A stretch of 64,000 nt of DNA from Acidobacteriales bacterium 59-55 (GTDB lineage: Bacteria > Acidobacteriota > Terriglobia > Terriglobales > Acidobacteriaceae). The stretch's first letter is position 1. Every line of letters begins with the position of its first letter. Shown in pieces: positions 17,304 to 27,166 of this stretch. The position numbers and the translations under genes are program-made. Below the pieces are notes generated by a model. It saw only the letters and a list, made by a program, of their open reading frames with translations. It was not told where the DNA came from and ran no database searches. Where the stretch lies: assembly GCA_001897435.1 (NCBI GenBank), contig MKSV01000008.1, positions 186,001 to 250,000 of the forward strand. The letters are read 5' to 3'.

Positions 17304-20300
17304 ATGCGCAAGATATATGGATTGCAAAAGCTCATACTGGTGAGCTGCCTATTCTCGTTGATGATGTTGTGCGTACCTCGCACACTGTTAGGGCAAGGCG
17401 TCACTGCCGGTTCGATTCAGGGAACGATCACGGATACTTCAGGAGCTGTAATTCCGGGAGCTACTGTCACGATCACGAATGTCGGGACGAACGTGCGCCA
17501 TACAGTCACGACTCATAGCAGCGGTGACTATGCAGTCGGAAATTTGGCGGTTGCCAGATATCAGGTGAGGGTAGCGATGCCTGGTTTTAGCACCCAGGTG
17601 CGCAGTGCCGTTGACGTTTCGGTTGGTCACACTACAGTGCTTGACATCGAGTTGGCTCCAGGGCAAGCCTCGGAGACCGTTACAGTGGAAGCCCATGCCG
17701 TCGACGTCACGTTGGACAGGGGCGACCGAAGCACACAAATCGCGGCAGAAACTCTCCAGCAGCTCCCTTTGCAGGTGTCAAGCGCTCCCCGTCAGACTGA
17801 TTCGTTTATAACGCTGGCGCCGGGCGTAACTGGCGATACTTTTGCGGCCCGAATCAACGGTGCCCCGAATTTTAGCCAAGACTTTTACTATGATGGAATT
17901 CCGTATATGAATGCGGATGGTGGCGGTCGGCAGGAGCAGGGAGGCCCGCCGGTCGATGCTGTGGACGAATTTGCGATTAATACTAATGCGTACAGTGCCC
18001 AGTACGGCCGCGGATCAGGGTTGCTTAATTTCCATCTCCATAGTGGCGCGAATCGCCTCCATGGTGGAGCCTGGGAGTACCTGCGTAATAATAAGTTTGA
18101 TGCCTCCGGGTACTACGGTGGAAAAACGAACTCGCAGAAGCAGCATGAATTCGGAGCCAAGTTATCCGGCCCGGTGTATATCCCCAAGCTGTATGACGGT
18201 CGCGACAAGACATTCTTTTCGGTTGTGTTCGATTGGTATAAATTTCGCGGCGGCGTTTCGAGCAGCCTTATAACCCTGCCTACCGCGAAGATGCTGACTG
18301 GAGATTTTTCGGAGCTTCCCTTTAAGATATATGATCCAGCAACTACCGTCTCAGACGGGGCAGGCGGCCTGGTCCGCCAGGAATTTCCTGGCAATATCAT
18401 TCCTGCCAGCCGAAAGAGTGTTCTAAGCTCTCCATACTTGGATCTTATGCCTACTGCTACGCGTCCTGGGATTACCGATAATGCTGTCGCAATTCCGGGG
18501 AAAAATACTATCAATAACTTCTACCCGTTTGTGAAGATCGATCACAGTATTACTCCTCGATTTATCCTTCATGGTTCCTATTATCAGATCAAGAAGCCTG
18601 GAATCACTTCTCCTGTGATCCCGGGACCATTAGGCGCCGGAAATAACTTTGAGAGCGTCTTTTATGAGCCGCGCTTCTCTCTCGACCAGAACTTCTCGGC
18701 TAATATCTATAATCAAACGCTTTACTCGATTCAATATACTTCGGGAACGCGTGCGTGGTATCCACTTGTTCCGCAGGGCTTCAGTAGCCCTCTCGCAACC
18801 GCCGGTCTGCCATATCCAGCTATTTCTATAGCAGGTATGCCAACGTTTGGGGCTGGTCAAGATAATAACCAGACAAGTGGCGGATGTCAGCCGTGCGCTT
18901 TCTTTGCCGATAATTTCAAATGGCAAAAGGGGCGGCATGCACTTAGCTTCGGAACGGAGATACGTTGGGAGGATGAAAGCGACGCCTTCGCTCGAAACAT
19001 CGGAACCTATTCATTTGGAAGTGCAGCCACAACCCAGCCAAATGCTCCAAATCGCGGAGCGCTGGGATACGGATTTGCCAGTTTCTATCTGGGAACTCTT
19101 AGCAACGCAAGCATGACTGGAGGAGCAGCGGTTAGACTGGTAAAGACAGGATATAGAGCATTTTATGCGCAAGACGATATTAAGGTCACTCCAAAGCTTA
19201 CGGTTAATGTGGGAATGCGCTGGGACTACAGTATTCCTGTGACTGACCCCAATAATGGATTCTCGACCTTCGATCCTACGGTTCCAAATCCCGGTGCCGG
19301 CGGGCGACTCGGTTCGATTGTCTTCACCGGTAAGAATGGAGGGGCTTGTATTCCGGACGGAGGGGCTTCTCTCTGTAAGAGTCAAATGGCCGACACGTAC
19401 TACAACATGTGGCAGCCGCGCTTTGGTTTTGCGTATCGGTGGCATGAGGGAACGGTTATCCGCGGTGGCATTGGGAAATCGAGCCTTCGTGGCGGAGCAA
19501 GTACGCTTATGGGACCTATGATTGCCGCAGGCTATCTAACTGGGTTTCAGTATCAGAACACCATGAGCAGCCAGGACGCCGGTATTACACCGCCCGTTCA
19601 ACTTCGCCCGACTTGGGATGTAGGTGTTCCAAGCGTTGTAGATCCGCCTGTGCGTGATCGTACGCTCGCGAACGGTCAGAGCCTCGATTACATGCAGCCC
19701 ATTGACGGGAAGAACGGATACGTTACGACATGGAGCTTAACGGTTGAGCAGGAACTCCCCTATAAGATGGTTTTGGAGAGTTCCTATGTGGGCAGTAGCG
19801 GCGTCCGGCTTGGTTCTAATTTGCTGAATGCGAATCAAACACCGGCGAAATACCTCAGTCTCGGTTCAGTACTGAGTAAAGACATCAATTCCCCTGAAGC
19901 GGTGGCTGCTGGTATTGAGCTTCCTTATCCAGGGTTTCAAGGCACCGTGGCGCAGGCACTCCGGCCGTATCCTCAATACAACGCGATCAATGAAAAGGTC
20001 CAGACTCCTGGTCATTCGAGCTATCACTCTTTGCAGGAGCGCCTACAGAAGGGATACTCGAACGGTATGACCTTGCTTGTAACCTATACCTGGTCTAAGA
20101 CCATAACCGATAGCCTCTCGCAGTTCTCAGGCTTTGGAGCTTATCCCCAGGATACGGCACAACGCAGACGGGAACGGCAGGTTCTCGGCGCGAATGCCGA
20201 TGGTGCCGGAGGAGCCCACGTTCTCAATATTGCAAGCACTTACGAGCTCCCGATTGGACCTGGGAAGAAGTTTCTGAACCAGAGTCCGATTCTTGGAAGG

Positions 20301-20810
20301 GTATTGGGTGGATGGGGTGCGTCTGGGGTTCTGACATATTCTCAAGCGGCCCCTCTGCCAATTGGCGGAGGGACGCCCAACCCCATCTTCAATGGTAGTA
20401 CGCGTCCCAATATCGTACCGGGTGTAAATCAGAAGCTGTACAAGGGAGGCAAATTCAACCCCTACACAGACCGTTATGTAAATCCAACTGCATTTAGCGA
20501 TGCCGGAGCTTTTGCTCTGGGCAATGCGCCGCCAACGCTTCCGCAGCTTCATGGCTTCATGTTCGCAAACGAAAGTCTCTCGCTTCTGAAGAACACGAAG
20601 ATTCGCGATACTGCGAATTTAGAACTCCGAATCGATGCGTTCGATGCTTTCAACCGCGTGGTGTTCGGAAGACCAAATATGGACTTCAGCCAAGTTAGTT
20701 GCGGAACGACACCATCAGAGAACGGGGCGTGCAACGGGGCATTTGGAAAGGTCAACAGCCAAGCGAATGCTCCACGGCAGGTTCAGTTCGGGGTGAGGCT
20801 GAGCTTCTAA
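17304..20810 (+). CDS. TonB-dependent receptor, Oar/CarbopepD-regulatory type
   Basis: 1168 residues from the ATG at 17304, which has GGGGAG eight bases upstream; ATG 17298 is too close to it. A signal peptide ends near LLGQG. Residues ~30-115 are a carboxypeptidase-regulatory-like beta-sandwich (GSIQGTITDTSGAVIPGATV, GDYAVGNLAVARYQVRV), then a plug (DFYYDGIPYMNADGG, VDEFAINTNAYSAQYGR) and a long 22-strand-type barrel that ends with VQFGVRLSF, an outer-membrane C-terminus with terminal Phe. Receptors of this class import oligosaccharides or other large nutrients in Acidobacteria. It has its own operator and promoter upstream, a strong terminator downstream, and stands next to secreted glycosidases, so glycan uptake is the natural inference. 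No SusD partner is present. Confidence 0.92.
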   Translation: MRKIYGLQKLILVSCLFSLMMLCVPRTLLGQGVTAGSIQGTITDTSGAVIPGATVTITNVGTNVRHTVTTHSSGDYAVGNLAVARYQVRVAMPGFSTQVRSAVDVSVGHTTVLDIELAPGQASETVTVEAHAVDVTLDRGDRSTQIAAETLQQLPLQVSSAPRQTDSFITLAPGVTGDTFAARINGAPNFSQDFYYDGIPYMNADGGGRQEQGGPPVDAVDEFAINTNAYSAQYGRGSGLLNFHLHSGANRLHGGAWEYLRNNKFDASGYYGGKTNSQKQHEFGAKLSGPVYIPKLYDGRDKTFFSVVFDWYKFRGGVSSSLITLPTAKMLTGDFSELPFKIYDPATTVSDGAGGLVRQEFPGNIIPASRKSVLSSPYLDLMPTATRPGITDNAVAIPGKNTINNFYPFVKIDHSITPRFILHGSYYQIKKPGITSPVIPGPLGAGNNFESVFYEPRFSLDQNFSANIYNQTLYSIQYTSGTRAWYPLVPQGFSSPLATAGLPYPAISIAGMPTFGAGQDNNQTSGGCQPCAFFADNFKWQKGRHALSFGTEIRWEDESDAFARNIGTYSFGSAATTQPNAPNRGALGYGFASFYLGTLSNASMTGGAAVRLVKTGYRAFYAQDDIKVTPKLTVNVGMRWDYSIPVTDPNNGFSTFDPTVPNPGAGGRLGSIVFTGKNGGACIPDGGASLCKSQMADTYYNMWQPRFGFAYRWHEGTVIRGGIGKSSLRGGASTLMGPMIAAGYLTGFQYQNTMSSQDAGITPPVQLRPTWDVGVPSVVDPPVRDRTLANGQSLDYMQPIDGKNGYVTTWSLTVEQELPYKMVLESSYVGSSGVRLGSNLLNANQTPAKYLSLGSVLSKDINSPEAVAAGIELPYPGFQGTVAQALRPYPQYNAINEKVQTPGHSSYHSLQERLQKGYSNGMTLLVTYTWSKTITDSLSQFSGFGAYPQDTAQRRRERQVLGANADGAGGAHVLNIASTYELPIGPGKKFLNQSPILGRVLGGWGASGVLTYSQAAPLPIGGGTPNPIFNGSTRPNIVPGVNQKLYKGGKFNPYTDRYVNPTAFSDAGAFALGNAPPTLPQLHGFMFANESLSLLKNTKIRDTANLELRIDAFDAFNRVVFGRPNMDFSQVSCGTTPSENGACNGAFGKVNSQANAPRQVQFGVRLSF

Positions 20811-20838
20811 TCCCGATTGTATTTAGCTTATTCACGAT

Positions 20839-20866
20839 GCCTCCGCCCGTTTCAACGTGCGGAGGC
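20839..20866 (+). terminator. Rho-independent terminator after the TonB receptor
   Basis: GCCTCCGC at 20839-20846 pairs with GCGGAGGC at 20859-20866 over a 12-base loop and is followed by GTTTTAT. It lies 28 bp after the receptor stop codon. Confidence 0.85.
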
Positions 20867-21010
20867 GTTTTATCAGCCTTTTAGTCCGGCCTTTTGATCG
20901 AGCCTTTCAATGGGGTGCGACGATTCGGTAGTCTATTCTGCATACACTCTGATTTGTGAAGGGATAAGCAGGGTTTATCTTAGCAATCAAGCGCGAATGG
21001 GGAGGGCCTC

Positions 21011-22171
21011 TTGAAATCCGAAATCATTTTCGCGCTTCTATGTGTGACGCTCACATCGTCCGCTGTTTCGCAACAAGCGGAGGATCGCATTCCGCAGATC
21101 TACGCTGCTGCCAAGTCCGAGGAGCAGGCGCACAATTTAGATGCAGCAGTCGAGAAATATAAAGCCATTCTGCGCTTAGATCCGAAATTGGCTGCGGCCT
21201 ACAATAACCTGGGGAATCTTTATTATCGACAAGGGCGCTTCGAAGAAGCGATCCCTGTGTTGAAACGTGCCTGTGAACTCGTTCCAAATTCGTCTGTCCC
21301 ACGCGCGCTGCTAGGCCTCTCCTTTTTTCAGAAAGGAGATTTTGCATCTGCTCGCCGCGAACTTGCGTCAGCATTGCGCCTCAATCCCGACGACTCGATT
21401 GCCAAGCTATTTCTTGCAAGAAGTCAGGTTGAGCTTGGGGACCTCGCAGGCGCTGTTAAATTGTTGGAGCAGCTTCGGAAAACGGATCCACATAACGTAG
21501 AAGCGCTTTATTCGCTGGGTATGGCGTACTCCAGGCTGGCTGAAATGGCTCTTGGAGACATTCAGGCCGTCGACCCAAACTCTTACCTATTGGAATATCT
21601 CCTCGGAAAGGCGGCAGAGGCCAAGGGGATAACGGCTGATGCCGTGGAACATTACAAGAAGGCAATCGAGAAAGCGCCCGATGCTTCGGAAGATCTTTAC
21701 TATAACTATGCACATGCATTGTGGGTAATGGGGGACACTCCAAATGCAGTTGCAGCATATCGGCATGCGCTCTCGCTAAATTCTTATGATTACCGAGCGA
21801 ACTGGGAAGCTGCGCGTATCATCCTGACGCAAGATCCTCAAGAGGCCTATGCTCTTGCTAATCGATCACTGGAGCTAAAGCCAAATGTCCCGGACGCGCT
21901 CGTAGTTCGGGGACGAGCGCTCCTTGCTCTCAAGAGACCGAAAGAAGCTGTTGAGGACCTAAAACGGGCAAGCCTTCTGGATTCGGAAGACGATGCGATT
22001 CATTTTCAATTGGCTCGAGCATACAGACAGCTCGGAATGCCTGAAGAAGAGAAGAAGGAAAATACCGTCCTTCTGCAAATGCGGAAAAGTGCTGACGAAG
22101 CCATGCGCAAGAAGGTCCAGGGGCATCTGGAGAACCAGTTCCCACAGGACGGCCAGGCGGCTCCGCATTGA
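21011..22171 (+). CDS. Exported TPR protein
   Basis: 386 residues from a TTG start preceded by GGGGAGGG-N4. Residues 1-20 form a signal peptide (IFALLCVTLTSSAVSQQ). The rest is tetratricopeptide repeats: AAAYNNLGNLYYRQGRFEEA, SVPRALLGLSFFQKGDFASA, AKLFLARSQVELGDLAGA and LYYNYAHALWVMGDTPNA are consecutive 34-residue units. TPRs make protein-protein scaffolds. In Acidobacteria such genes often follow Oar-like TonB receptors, so a periplasmic or envelope assembly role is conceivable but unproven. It overlaps the next TPR gene by four bases (TTGA), so the two are translationally coupled. Confidence 0.8.
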   Translation: MKSEIIFALLCVTLTSSAVSQQAEDRIPQIYAAAKSEEQAHNLDAAVEKYKAILRLDPKLAAAYNNLGNLYYRQGRFEEAIPVLKRACELVPNSSVPRALLGLSFFQKGDFASARRELASALRLNPDDSIAKLFLARSQVELGDLAGAVKLLEQLRKTDPHNVEALYSLGMAYSRLAEMALGDIQAVDPNSYLLEYLLGKAAEAKGITADAVEHYKKAIEKAPDASEDLYYNYAHALWVMGDTPNAVAAYRHALSLNSYDYRANWEAARIILTQDPQEAYALANRSLELKPNVPDALVVRGRALLALKRPKEAVEDLKRASLLDSEDDAIHFQLARAYRQLGMPEEEKKENTVLLQMRKSADEAMRKKVQGHLENQFPQDGQAAPH

Positions 22172-23184
22172 AAGGATTTGGGGCCCAATACGGTATTTAC
22201 CCTGTGATTTCAGGAATAGTGGCTATGTCCTGCTCCGCTACACTGTGGTTCTTTTTGCTGAATTGTTGGAGTCCTCCCATTGCGAATGGCCAATCGGGAC
22301 GAACCATCGAGTCGATTGAACCTAAATCACAAGGCCCGGTTCTGCCTGTTGAGATGGGCTCGCGGATCTCCGAACTAGCTGTTCGTAAACGATGGAAAGA
22401 GGTTGCTGAATCTGCGCAGCGAAAGATATTAGCGGAACCATCCGATCCAGACGGATTCTATTGGCTGGGCACTGCTCGCCTGGAACTTCATGATTCGATA
22501 GGGGCAGTCCAGGCTCTTCGATCTGCTCAGGATCTAGGAATGAGCAAATCGATATTGCACGAAAATCTCGGCCGCGCCTATTACAACTTGAATCAATTTA
22601 TTCTGTTTCAACAGCAAATGGAGGAGGCGTCCAGGCTCGATCCTCGGAGCTTCAAGCCGAATTATTTTCTAGGACTCTATCATTTGGCGATCAGATCGGA
22701 CGTGGCGACTGCATTAACCTTTTTTGACAAAGCAACGAAACTGGCACCAAACGATTGGAAGAGTCTTTATCAAGAGGGACGTTGCCTGGAACTCGGTGGG
22801 AAGTCAAACGAAGCGCTCGAGTACTATGCTCGGGCGATTCGTATCCTGGAGAAAAGCAATGAGCCATTCGGTTGGCCTTTCCAAGCGATGGCTCATTTAA
22901 TGATTAACCAAGATCCTCAGCAAGCACTTGACTTTGCAAAAAAAGCTGTTGAGCGCGAACCCCACGAATATTCTAACCATCTAACGCTTGCTCAGGTCTA
23001 TGAGCGCCTTGGAAACATTCCGGAGGCCATAGGTGAAGCAAAAGTAGCGGAGAACCAGAGTCCGAATGCAAATGCGGTACGGTACCTGTTATTTATGCTG
23101 TACCGCAAAGCCGGCAATCAGCAGGCCGCGCAAGCGGAATTAGAGGTATTCCAAAAATTAAAGGCAATTTATGGCTCAGAATAG
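22168..23184 (+). CDS. TPR protein, second of three
   Basis: Up to 338 residues, starting at TTG 22168 overlapping the previous stop. An alternative ATG at 22225 would give a cleaner signal peptide (SATLWFFLLNCWSPPIANG). TPR units fill the remainder, for example FYWLGTARLELHDSIGAVQA, LHENLGRAYYNLNQFI and HLTLAQVYERLGNIPEAI. Envelope location is inferred from the hydrophobic N-terminus. It overlaps the third TPR gene by 14 bases, so the three genes form a tight operon 200 bp behind the TonB receptor terminator. Confidence 0.75.
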   Translation: MKGFGAQYGIYPVISGIVAMSCSATLWFFLLNCWSPPIANGQSGRTIESIEPKSQGPVLPVEMGSRISELAVRKRWKEVAESAQRKILAEPSDPDGFYWLGTARLELHDSIGAVQALRSAQDLGMSKSILHENLGRAYYNLNQFILFQQQMEEASRLDPRSFKPNYFLGLYHLAIRSDVATALTFFDKATKLAPNDWKSLYQEGRCLELGGKSNEALEYYARAIRILEKSNEPFGWPFQAMAHLMINQDPQQALDFAKKAVEREPHEYSNHLTLAQVYERLGNIPEAIGEAKVAENQSPNANAVRYLLFMLYRKAGNQQAAQAELEVFQKLKAIYGSE

Positions 23185-23968
23185 CTTTGGTATCCGATTC
23201 TGTCGCCTTATAGTCTTTATGTCCCTTGCTTTTGTGTGCAGTGGATCATCTCTTCAAGCGCAGCTTGGCCTATTGTCGAATCGTAGTCAGGCCCCTCAAG
23301 CTAAATCGCAGGTAGAGCTGGATCTTTACCTGAAGATCGTGACTGACACTAGGTCTCAAAGCGTACTGAGGGATTTCAATGATTTCGCGGCTCAATTTCC
23401 AAAATCTGATCTGCTTGGCGTCGCATACCAATATCAGATGCATGCCTTTGAAGATCTGGGAGAGTTTGAGGAGATGGTAGAAGCCGGACGGAAAGCCCTT
23501 TTGGCAAACCCCGATAACATAAATACGTTATTAACTTTGGCTCCTGCCATTGCGAACCATGCTACCGACGGTAAAGATTCAGCTAAATTGCTTGGGCAGG
23601 CGGAAGAATATGCGCGGCGCATTCTGATCGCGGTAAATGAGATTAAACCGCCTCGCCAAATTCCCTTAGAGCAATGGGAGACAACCAAACGAGGGATGCA
23701 GTCACGCGCACATGAAGTTCTAGGAGTCGTAGCGGTTGATCGAAATCAACCCGCAATTGCTGCCGATGAATTCAAGACCGCAATTCATCTTGCTCCTGCA
23801 CCTGAAGGTTCTCAATATTTTCGCTTAGGGATCGCTTGTGCATCTGCAGGAGAGAGAGCCAGAGCAAAAGAATATTTTCTCCAGGCAGTCGAACTGGGCC
23901 CAGAGCCCGTCCGCCAACTGGCTCAGAGCGAAATTAGAAAATTAGACGAGAAGAGCACTGCGAAATAA
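23171..23968 (+). CDS. TPR protein, third of three
   Basis: 265 residues starting with ATG inside the end of the previous gene. The N-terminus (LIVFMSLAFVCSGSSLQAQ) is a signal peptide. The middle has a helical repeat resembling bacterial TPR/outer-membrane assembly proteins (YQYQMHAFEDLGEFEEMVEA), and the C-terminus a clear TPR (YFRLGIACASAGERARAKEYFLQAVEL; units counted by eye). No catalytic motif. It ends 65 bp before the convergent GH2 gene. A weak TTTGGG/CCCAAA stem lies between them at about 23974-23991. Confidence 0.75.
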   Translation: MAQNSFGIRFCRLIVFMSLAFVCSGSSLQAQLGLLSNRSQAPQAKSQVELDLYLKIVTDTRSQSVLRDFNDFAAQFPKSDLLGVAYQYQMHAFEDLGEFEEMVEAGRKALLANPDNINTLLTLAPAIANHATDGKDSAKLLGQAEEYARRILIAVNEIKPPRQIPLEQWETTKRGMQSRAHEVLGVVAVDRNQPAIAADEFKTAIHLAPAPEGSQYFRLGIACASAGERARAKEYFLQAVELGPEPVRQLAQSEIRKLDEKSTAK

Positions 23969-24033
23969 CTCTCTTTGGGCTATTACCCAAAAAGTTCTCA
24001 AATCATAATCGAGTATGGATCTGGCTGAACCTT

Positions 24034-27000
24034 CTATTCGATATAGCCAACCTCCTTTAAGAGAGCATTGAAATCAGATGGGAGTGCAGAGGCTGAGCCG
24101 TTGGTCATCCTGGCAGTGTGTTGAATAAGGTTCAGAAGTAGACGATCTGCGACAGGATGATCGTCGATATGATCCAGGATTGGAAACGTATTGACGATAA
24201 ACCGTCCGGTTCCAAATTTATAAGATCCAAGCAGAATACCGGACGCATATCCTCCAGGCGTAGAGTAACCTGTTGCAAATGCCGCGGCGATTACTTCGTC
24301 TGGAGTTTCCTGGCCATCAAACAGGGAGTGAGGCAGCATCGGGCCATAGTAGTACCAGTCGAGGAGGCCTCTTCCTTGTAGTCCTTCGAATACTGCATGA
24401 GGTTTAGCAACGCACTCCTTATGGTAGAGCCAATCCCAGAATTCATAAATTCTTCCCTTTTTGGCCAGGGGGAGCCATGCTGCGGATTGATCGGGTTTCT
24501 TGCCTCGAGCAAAGGCTAAATGAGAGAGAAATATGACTGTGCTCCCCGTCGCCATACGCGCCGCCAAATCCCTCCACTGTGCTGAAGCTGTCTCCGCTTT
24601 AGAGAGATCCCCTACGAGGATCAGATTGCAATTCTGTGTCGAGGTGTTTTCGATCAGCGTTACCTTTACTCCGTGCGACTGGAGCCACGACTGTACTTTT
24701 TGAGAAAGACCCCAGCCCGCGACCGTATGATTTAACTGAGGCAGAGATGCTGGATCAGTCAAGTGAAACTGCCACGAGGCTTCTGGAGGCGCAAATCCCT
24801 TGGATGCATATGGAGTTAATTCGTAATCCCCGCCCACTCCGGTTAGCACTACCTCTTCTTTAAGGACCGGCACTGCGAGGGCTCCATTTGCTCCTTCCGC
24901 GATGGAAACTTTGGCTTCTTGCTCCCATGCAGTGCCGTTAGGCCCCCACACGCGAAAATGAACCGGGTAGTTCCCCGGGCGCAGTACGTCTTCATTGGCG
25001 AGAACCGCCTCCAGAGTTACAGGACGTCCTGTATAAGTGTGCGTTGGCTCCGCAAACAAGCACCACCGCACCGGTGCCCATCCGTCCTGCATCGCATCGA
25101 AAGCTCCTGGCTTCCAGTCACGCCAGAATCTCCAGACTCCCTCTCCGCTCATTGCATGGTCTAGCATGCCTGTTAGATTAAAGCCGCAAATTTTCGGGTT
25201 GGAACGGATTATGTTAAAGCCAAGTGTGCGATGACGCGCCATTGCTTGCTGACTTACTCGCAATAGTGTCTCAGGATTGGGATAGACACTATCCATGCCG
25301 AATCGCGACCAGTCTGCAATCAAGCGATCTGCCATGGATCGCATCAGCACATAGTCCTCGGCATCTTCCGGTATGCCGGCTTGCTCATACATCTTGGCCT
25401 CGTGAAGTACGTCCATCATGCTGCCAATGCCATATTCCGAGAGAAAGACCGGCTTGCCACCCTCGCCGAGGGTGCGCATTATGCGATTCACCTCCGACGA
25501 TTGCGGGACCCTTGGATATAAATGAAAGTCCCCGATACCAATGCCGGAAGGATATTTTGTTGGAACCTTGGGCCCTCCCGGCGCCTCTTTGCCCCAGGTG
25601 AACTCCCATTGCGAGCTACCCGGATTGCTTACCGATCCGATGTCTAGATGGCCATCGAATCGCCCACTGGAAAGGAGGACCAATCGTGTTTCATCAAGCG
25701 ATCGCACCAGGGACAATGCTGATTGGGCCTCTCGGAAGACTGGCCCATCCTCAGTTTCGTTCAGCATCCCCCAGATGGCGACACAAGGATGATTGCGATC
25801 ACGCAGAATCATCTCTTTTACAGAATTTTCATACCTCTTCTTCATTTGGAGCGAATCTTTTAATAGCCAACTACCAGAGGATTCTTCGTAAACCAATAAT
25901 CCCAGTTCATCGCATAGATCGAGCTGATAGGGGTATGGCACGCCGGAGATAAAGCGAACAGCATTAAAGCCGCTGGCCTTTGCATACAGTATGTCGCGCC
26001 GAAGCATATCAGCATGACCCGAAGGGGGGACCACCTGCCCAAAGGGAACGTGATTGCCTGTGTGCGTGCAACGCAAAAAGAGACGCTTGCCGTTCATGTG
26101 GAAATATCCGTTGACGACGCGGAAATCGCGAAACCCAAAGTATCGGAAATCCTCGAATGCACCATCGATGCCCTCGGCCTCGATGGCGACGCTCAATCGA
26201 TATAGATGCGGGTCGTCAAGCTGCCATAGCCGATGATCCTTTATTGTGACCTGGTGTTGCACAACCGAATTGCCGGAAGGCATTACCACCTCGATAGAAT
26301 CTGTCAGGACGGTCTGACCGTTTGCTCTTTCGGTGATAACAAAATGCAGGCGTGCATGAGAAGCCTGTTTCAGGGAGTTGTGCGTAGCCGCCTGAATCTG
26401 TACGGAACCTGTCTTCCAGTCAGGGTCGGCATAAAGGTCTGTAAGCCGGACCGCCGGAGTCTGGTAGAGTTCTACCGGAGAGATGATGCCTCCAAAATCG
26501 TAGAGGTTACCAGGCTGGTACTTGATAACCTTATTGCGATGAGGCGTTTCCGCAAGAACGATACCATCAATGGCCTCGTTCTTTGGATTAAGGACCCGCA
26601 CCGACAAATAGTTAGTCGCACCGGGACGAATTGTATCGGTCACATCGAAGGTAAATGGAGTTTCTCCACCTTCATGGGCGCCAAGAGATGTCCCGTTCAG
26701 CCACACTTCGGCAAGATAGTCTACAGCATGAAAGCGAAGCAAATACCTGCCCGCCGCAGTATAGGCTAGCAGTTGAGCTGTAAACTCCAGCCAGTACCAT
26801 GCAACCCCGTGATAGCCGGGGAAGGATTCCTGAATAACGGACGGAACACGCGTCGCTCTGGCCCCCTTCTGAGGTGCGCGAAACCACGATTCTTTCCGGC
26901 CGATATTATCAGGGTCAATAGCAATAACCCATCCCGTATCGAGCGTCATCGTCAGAGTCGGGACGCCCCTCCCATCTGAGGCATAGCTCTTCCCGGTCGT

Positions 27001-27096
27001 TGAAGCATATAGAGTGTTTTTATCAAGAAGGGAGGATGCCAAGGTAAGTCCCGCACCTGCGCGACCTGTAAGTCTTAGAAATTTTCGACGATTCAC
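24034..27096 (-). CDS. Tat-exported GH2-type glycoside hydrolase (beta-galactosidase/glucuronidase-like)
   Basis: 1020 residues. NRRKFLRLTGRAGAGLTLAS is a twin-arginine signal, so the enzyme is periplasmic. Sugar-binding jelly roll at ~90-230 (LLRFHAVDYLAEVWLNG, EGGETPFTFDVT), Ig-like domain, then the GH2 barrel from ~340 (GYFHMNGKRLFLRCTHTGNH). The putative acid/base is the Glu of IWGMLNETEDG near residue 450 and the nucleophile the Glu of PVFLSEYGIGS near 555. A long C-terminal region (~700-1020) looks like extra beta domains and a class I glutamine-amidotransferase-like fold (LILVGDLSKAET, STVIFLSHLAFARG). Last gene of a minus operon with an SDR and an Ldh-family dehydrogenase. Beta-galactoside, beta-glucuronide or beta-mannoside substrates all remain possible. 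Confidence 0.85.
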   Translation of the reverse strand: MNRRKFLRLTGRAGAGLTLASSLLDKNTLYASTTGKSYASDGRGVPTLTMTLDTGWVIAIDPDNIGRKESWFRAPQKGARATRVPSVIQESFPGYHGVAWYWLEFTAQLLAYTAAGRYLLRFHAVDYLAEVWLNGTSLGAHEGGETPFTFDVTDTIRPGATNYLSVRVLNPKNEAIDGIVLAETPHRNKVIKYQPGNLYDFGGIISPVELYQTPAVRLTDLYADPDWKTGSVQIQAATHNSLKQASHARLHFVITERANGQTVLTDSIEVVMPSGNSVVQHQVTIKDHRLWQLDDPHLYRLSVAIEAEGIDGAFEDFRYFGFRDFRVVNGYFHMNGKRLFLRCTHTGNHVPFGQVVPPSGHADMLRRDILYAKASGFNAVRFISGVPYPYQLDLCDELGLLVYEESSGSWLLKDSLQMKKRYENSVKEMILRDRNHPCVAIWGMLNETEDGPVFREAQSALSLVRSLDETRLVLLSSGRFDGHLDIGSVSNPGSSQWEFTWGKEAPGGPKVPTKYPSGIGIGDFHLYPRVPQSSEVNRIMRTLGEGGKPVFLSEYGIGSMMDVLHEAKMYEQAGIPEDAEDYVLMRSMADRLIADWSRFGMDSVYPNPETLLRVSQQAMARHRTLGFNIIRSNPKICGFNLTGMLDHAMSGEGVWRFWRDWKPGAFDAMQDGWAPVRWCLFAEPTHTYTGRPVTLEAVLANEDVLRPGNYPVHFRVWGPNGTAWEQEAKVSIAEGANGALAVPVLKEEVVLTGVGGDYELTPYASKGFAPPEASWQFHLTDPASLPQLNHTVAGWGLSQKVQSWLQSHGVKVTLIENTSTQNCNLILVGDLSKAETASAQWRDLAARMATGSTVIFLSHLAFARGKKPDQSAAWLPLAKKGRIYEFWDWLYHKECVAKPHAVFEGLQGRGLLDWYYYGPMLPHSLFDGQETPDEVIAAAFATGYSTPGGYASGILLGSYKFGTGRFIVNTFPILDHIDDHPVADRLLLNLIQHTARMTNGSASALPSDFNALLKEVGYIE

Positions 27097-27166
27097 GATC
27101 CATCACCTATGTCATTCGTTTCGATAGCAGCGAAATATATTACGCACGCGAATCTTTGGGATTTAG

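Noticed and set aside
26233..26769. A 178-codon plus-strand frame within the GH2 gene
   Set aside because: Antisense shadow of a gene with intact GH2 catalytic motifs and Tat signal.
27110..27150. TTTCG-N7-CGAAA inverted repeat upstream of the GH2 gene
   Set aside because: The arm sequence and spacer differ from the GTTCA-N6-TGAAC element and no promoter with proper spacing follows.
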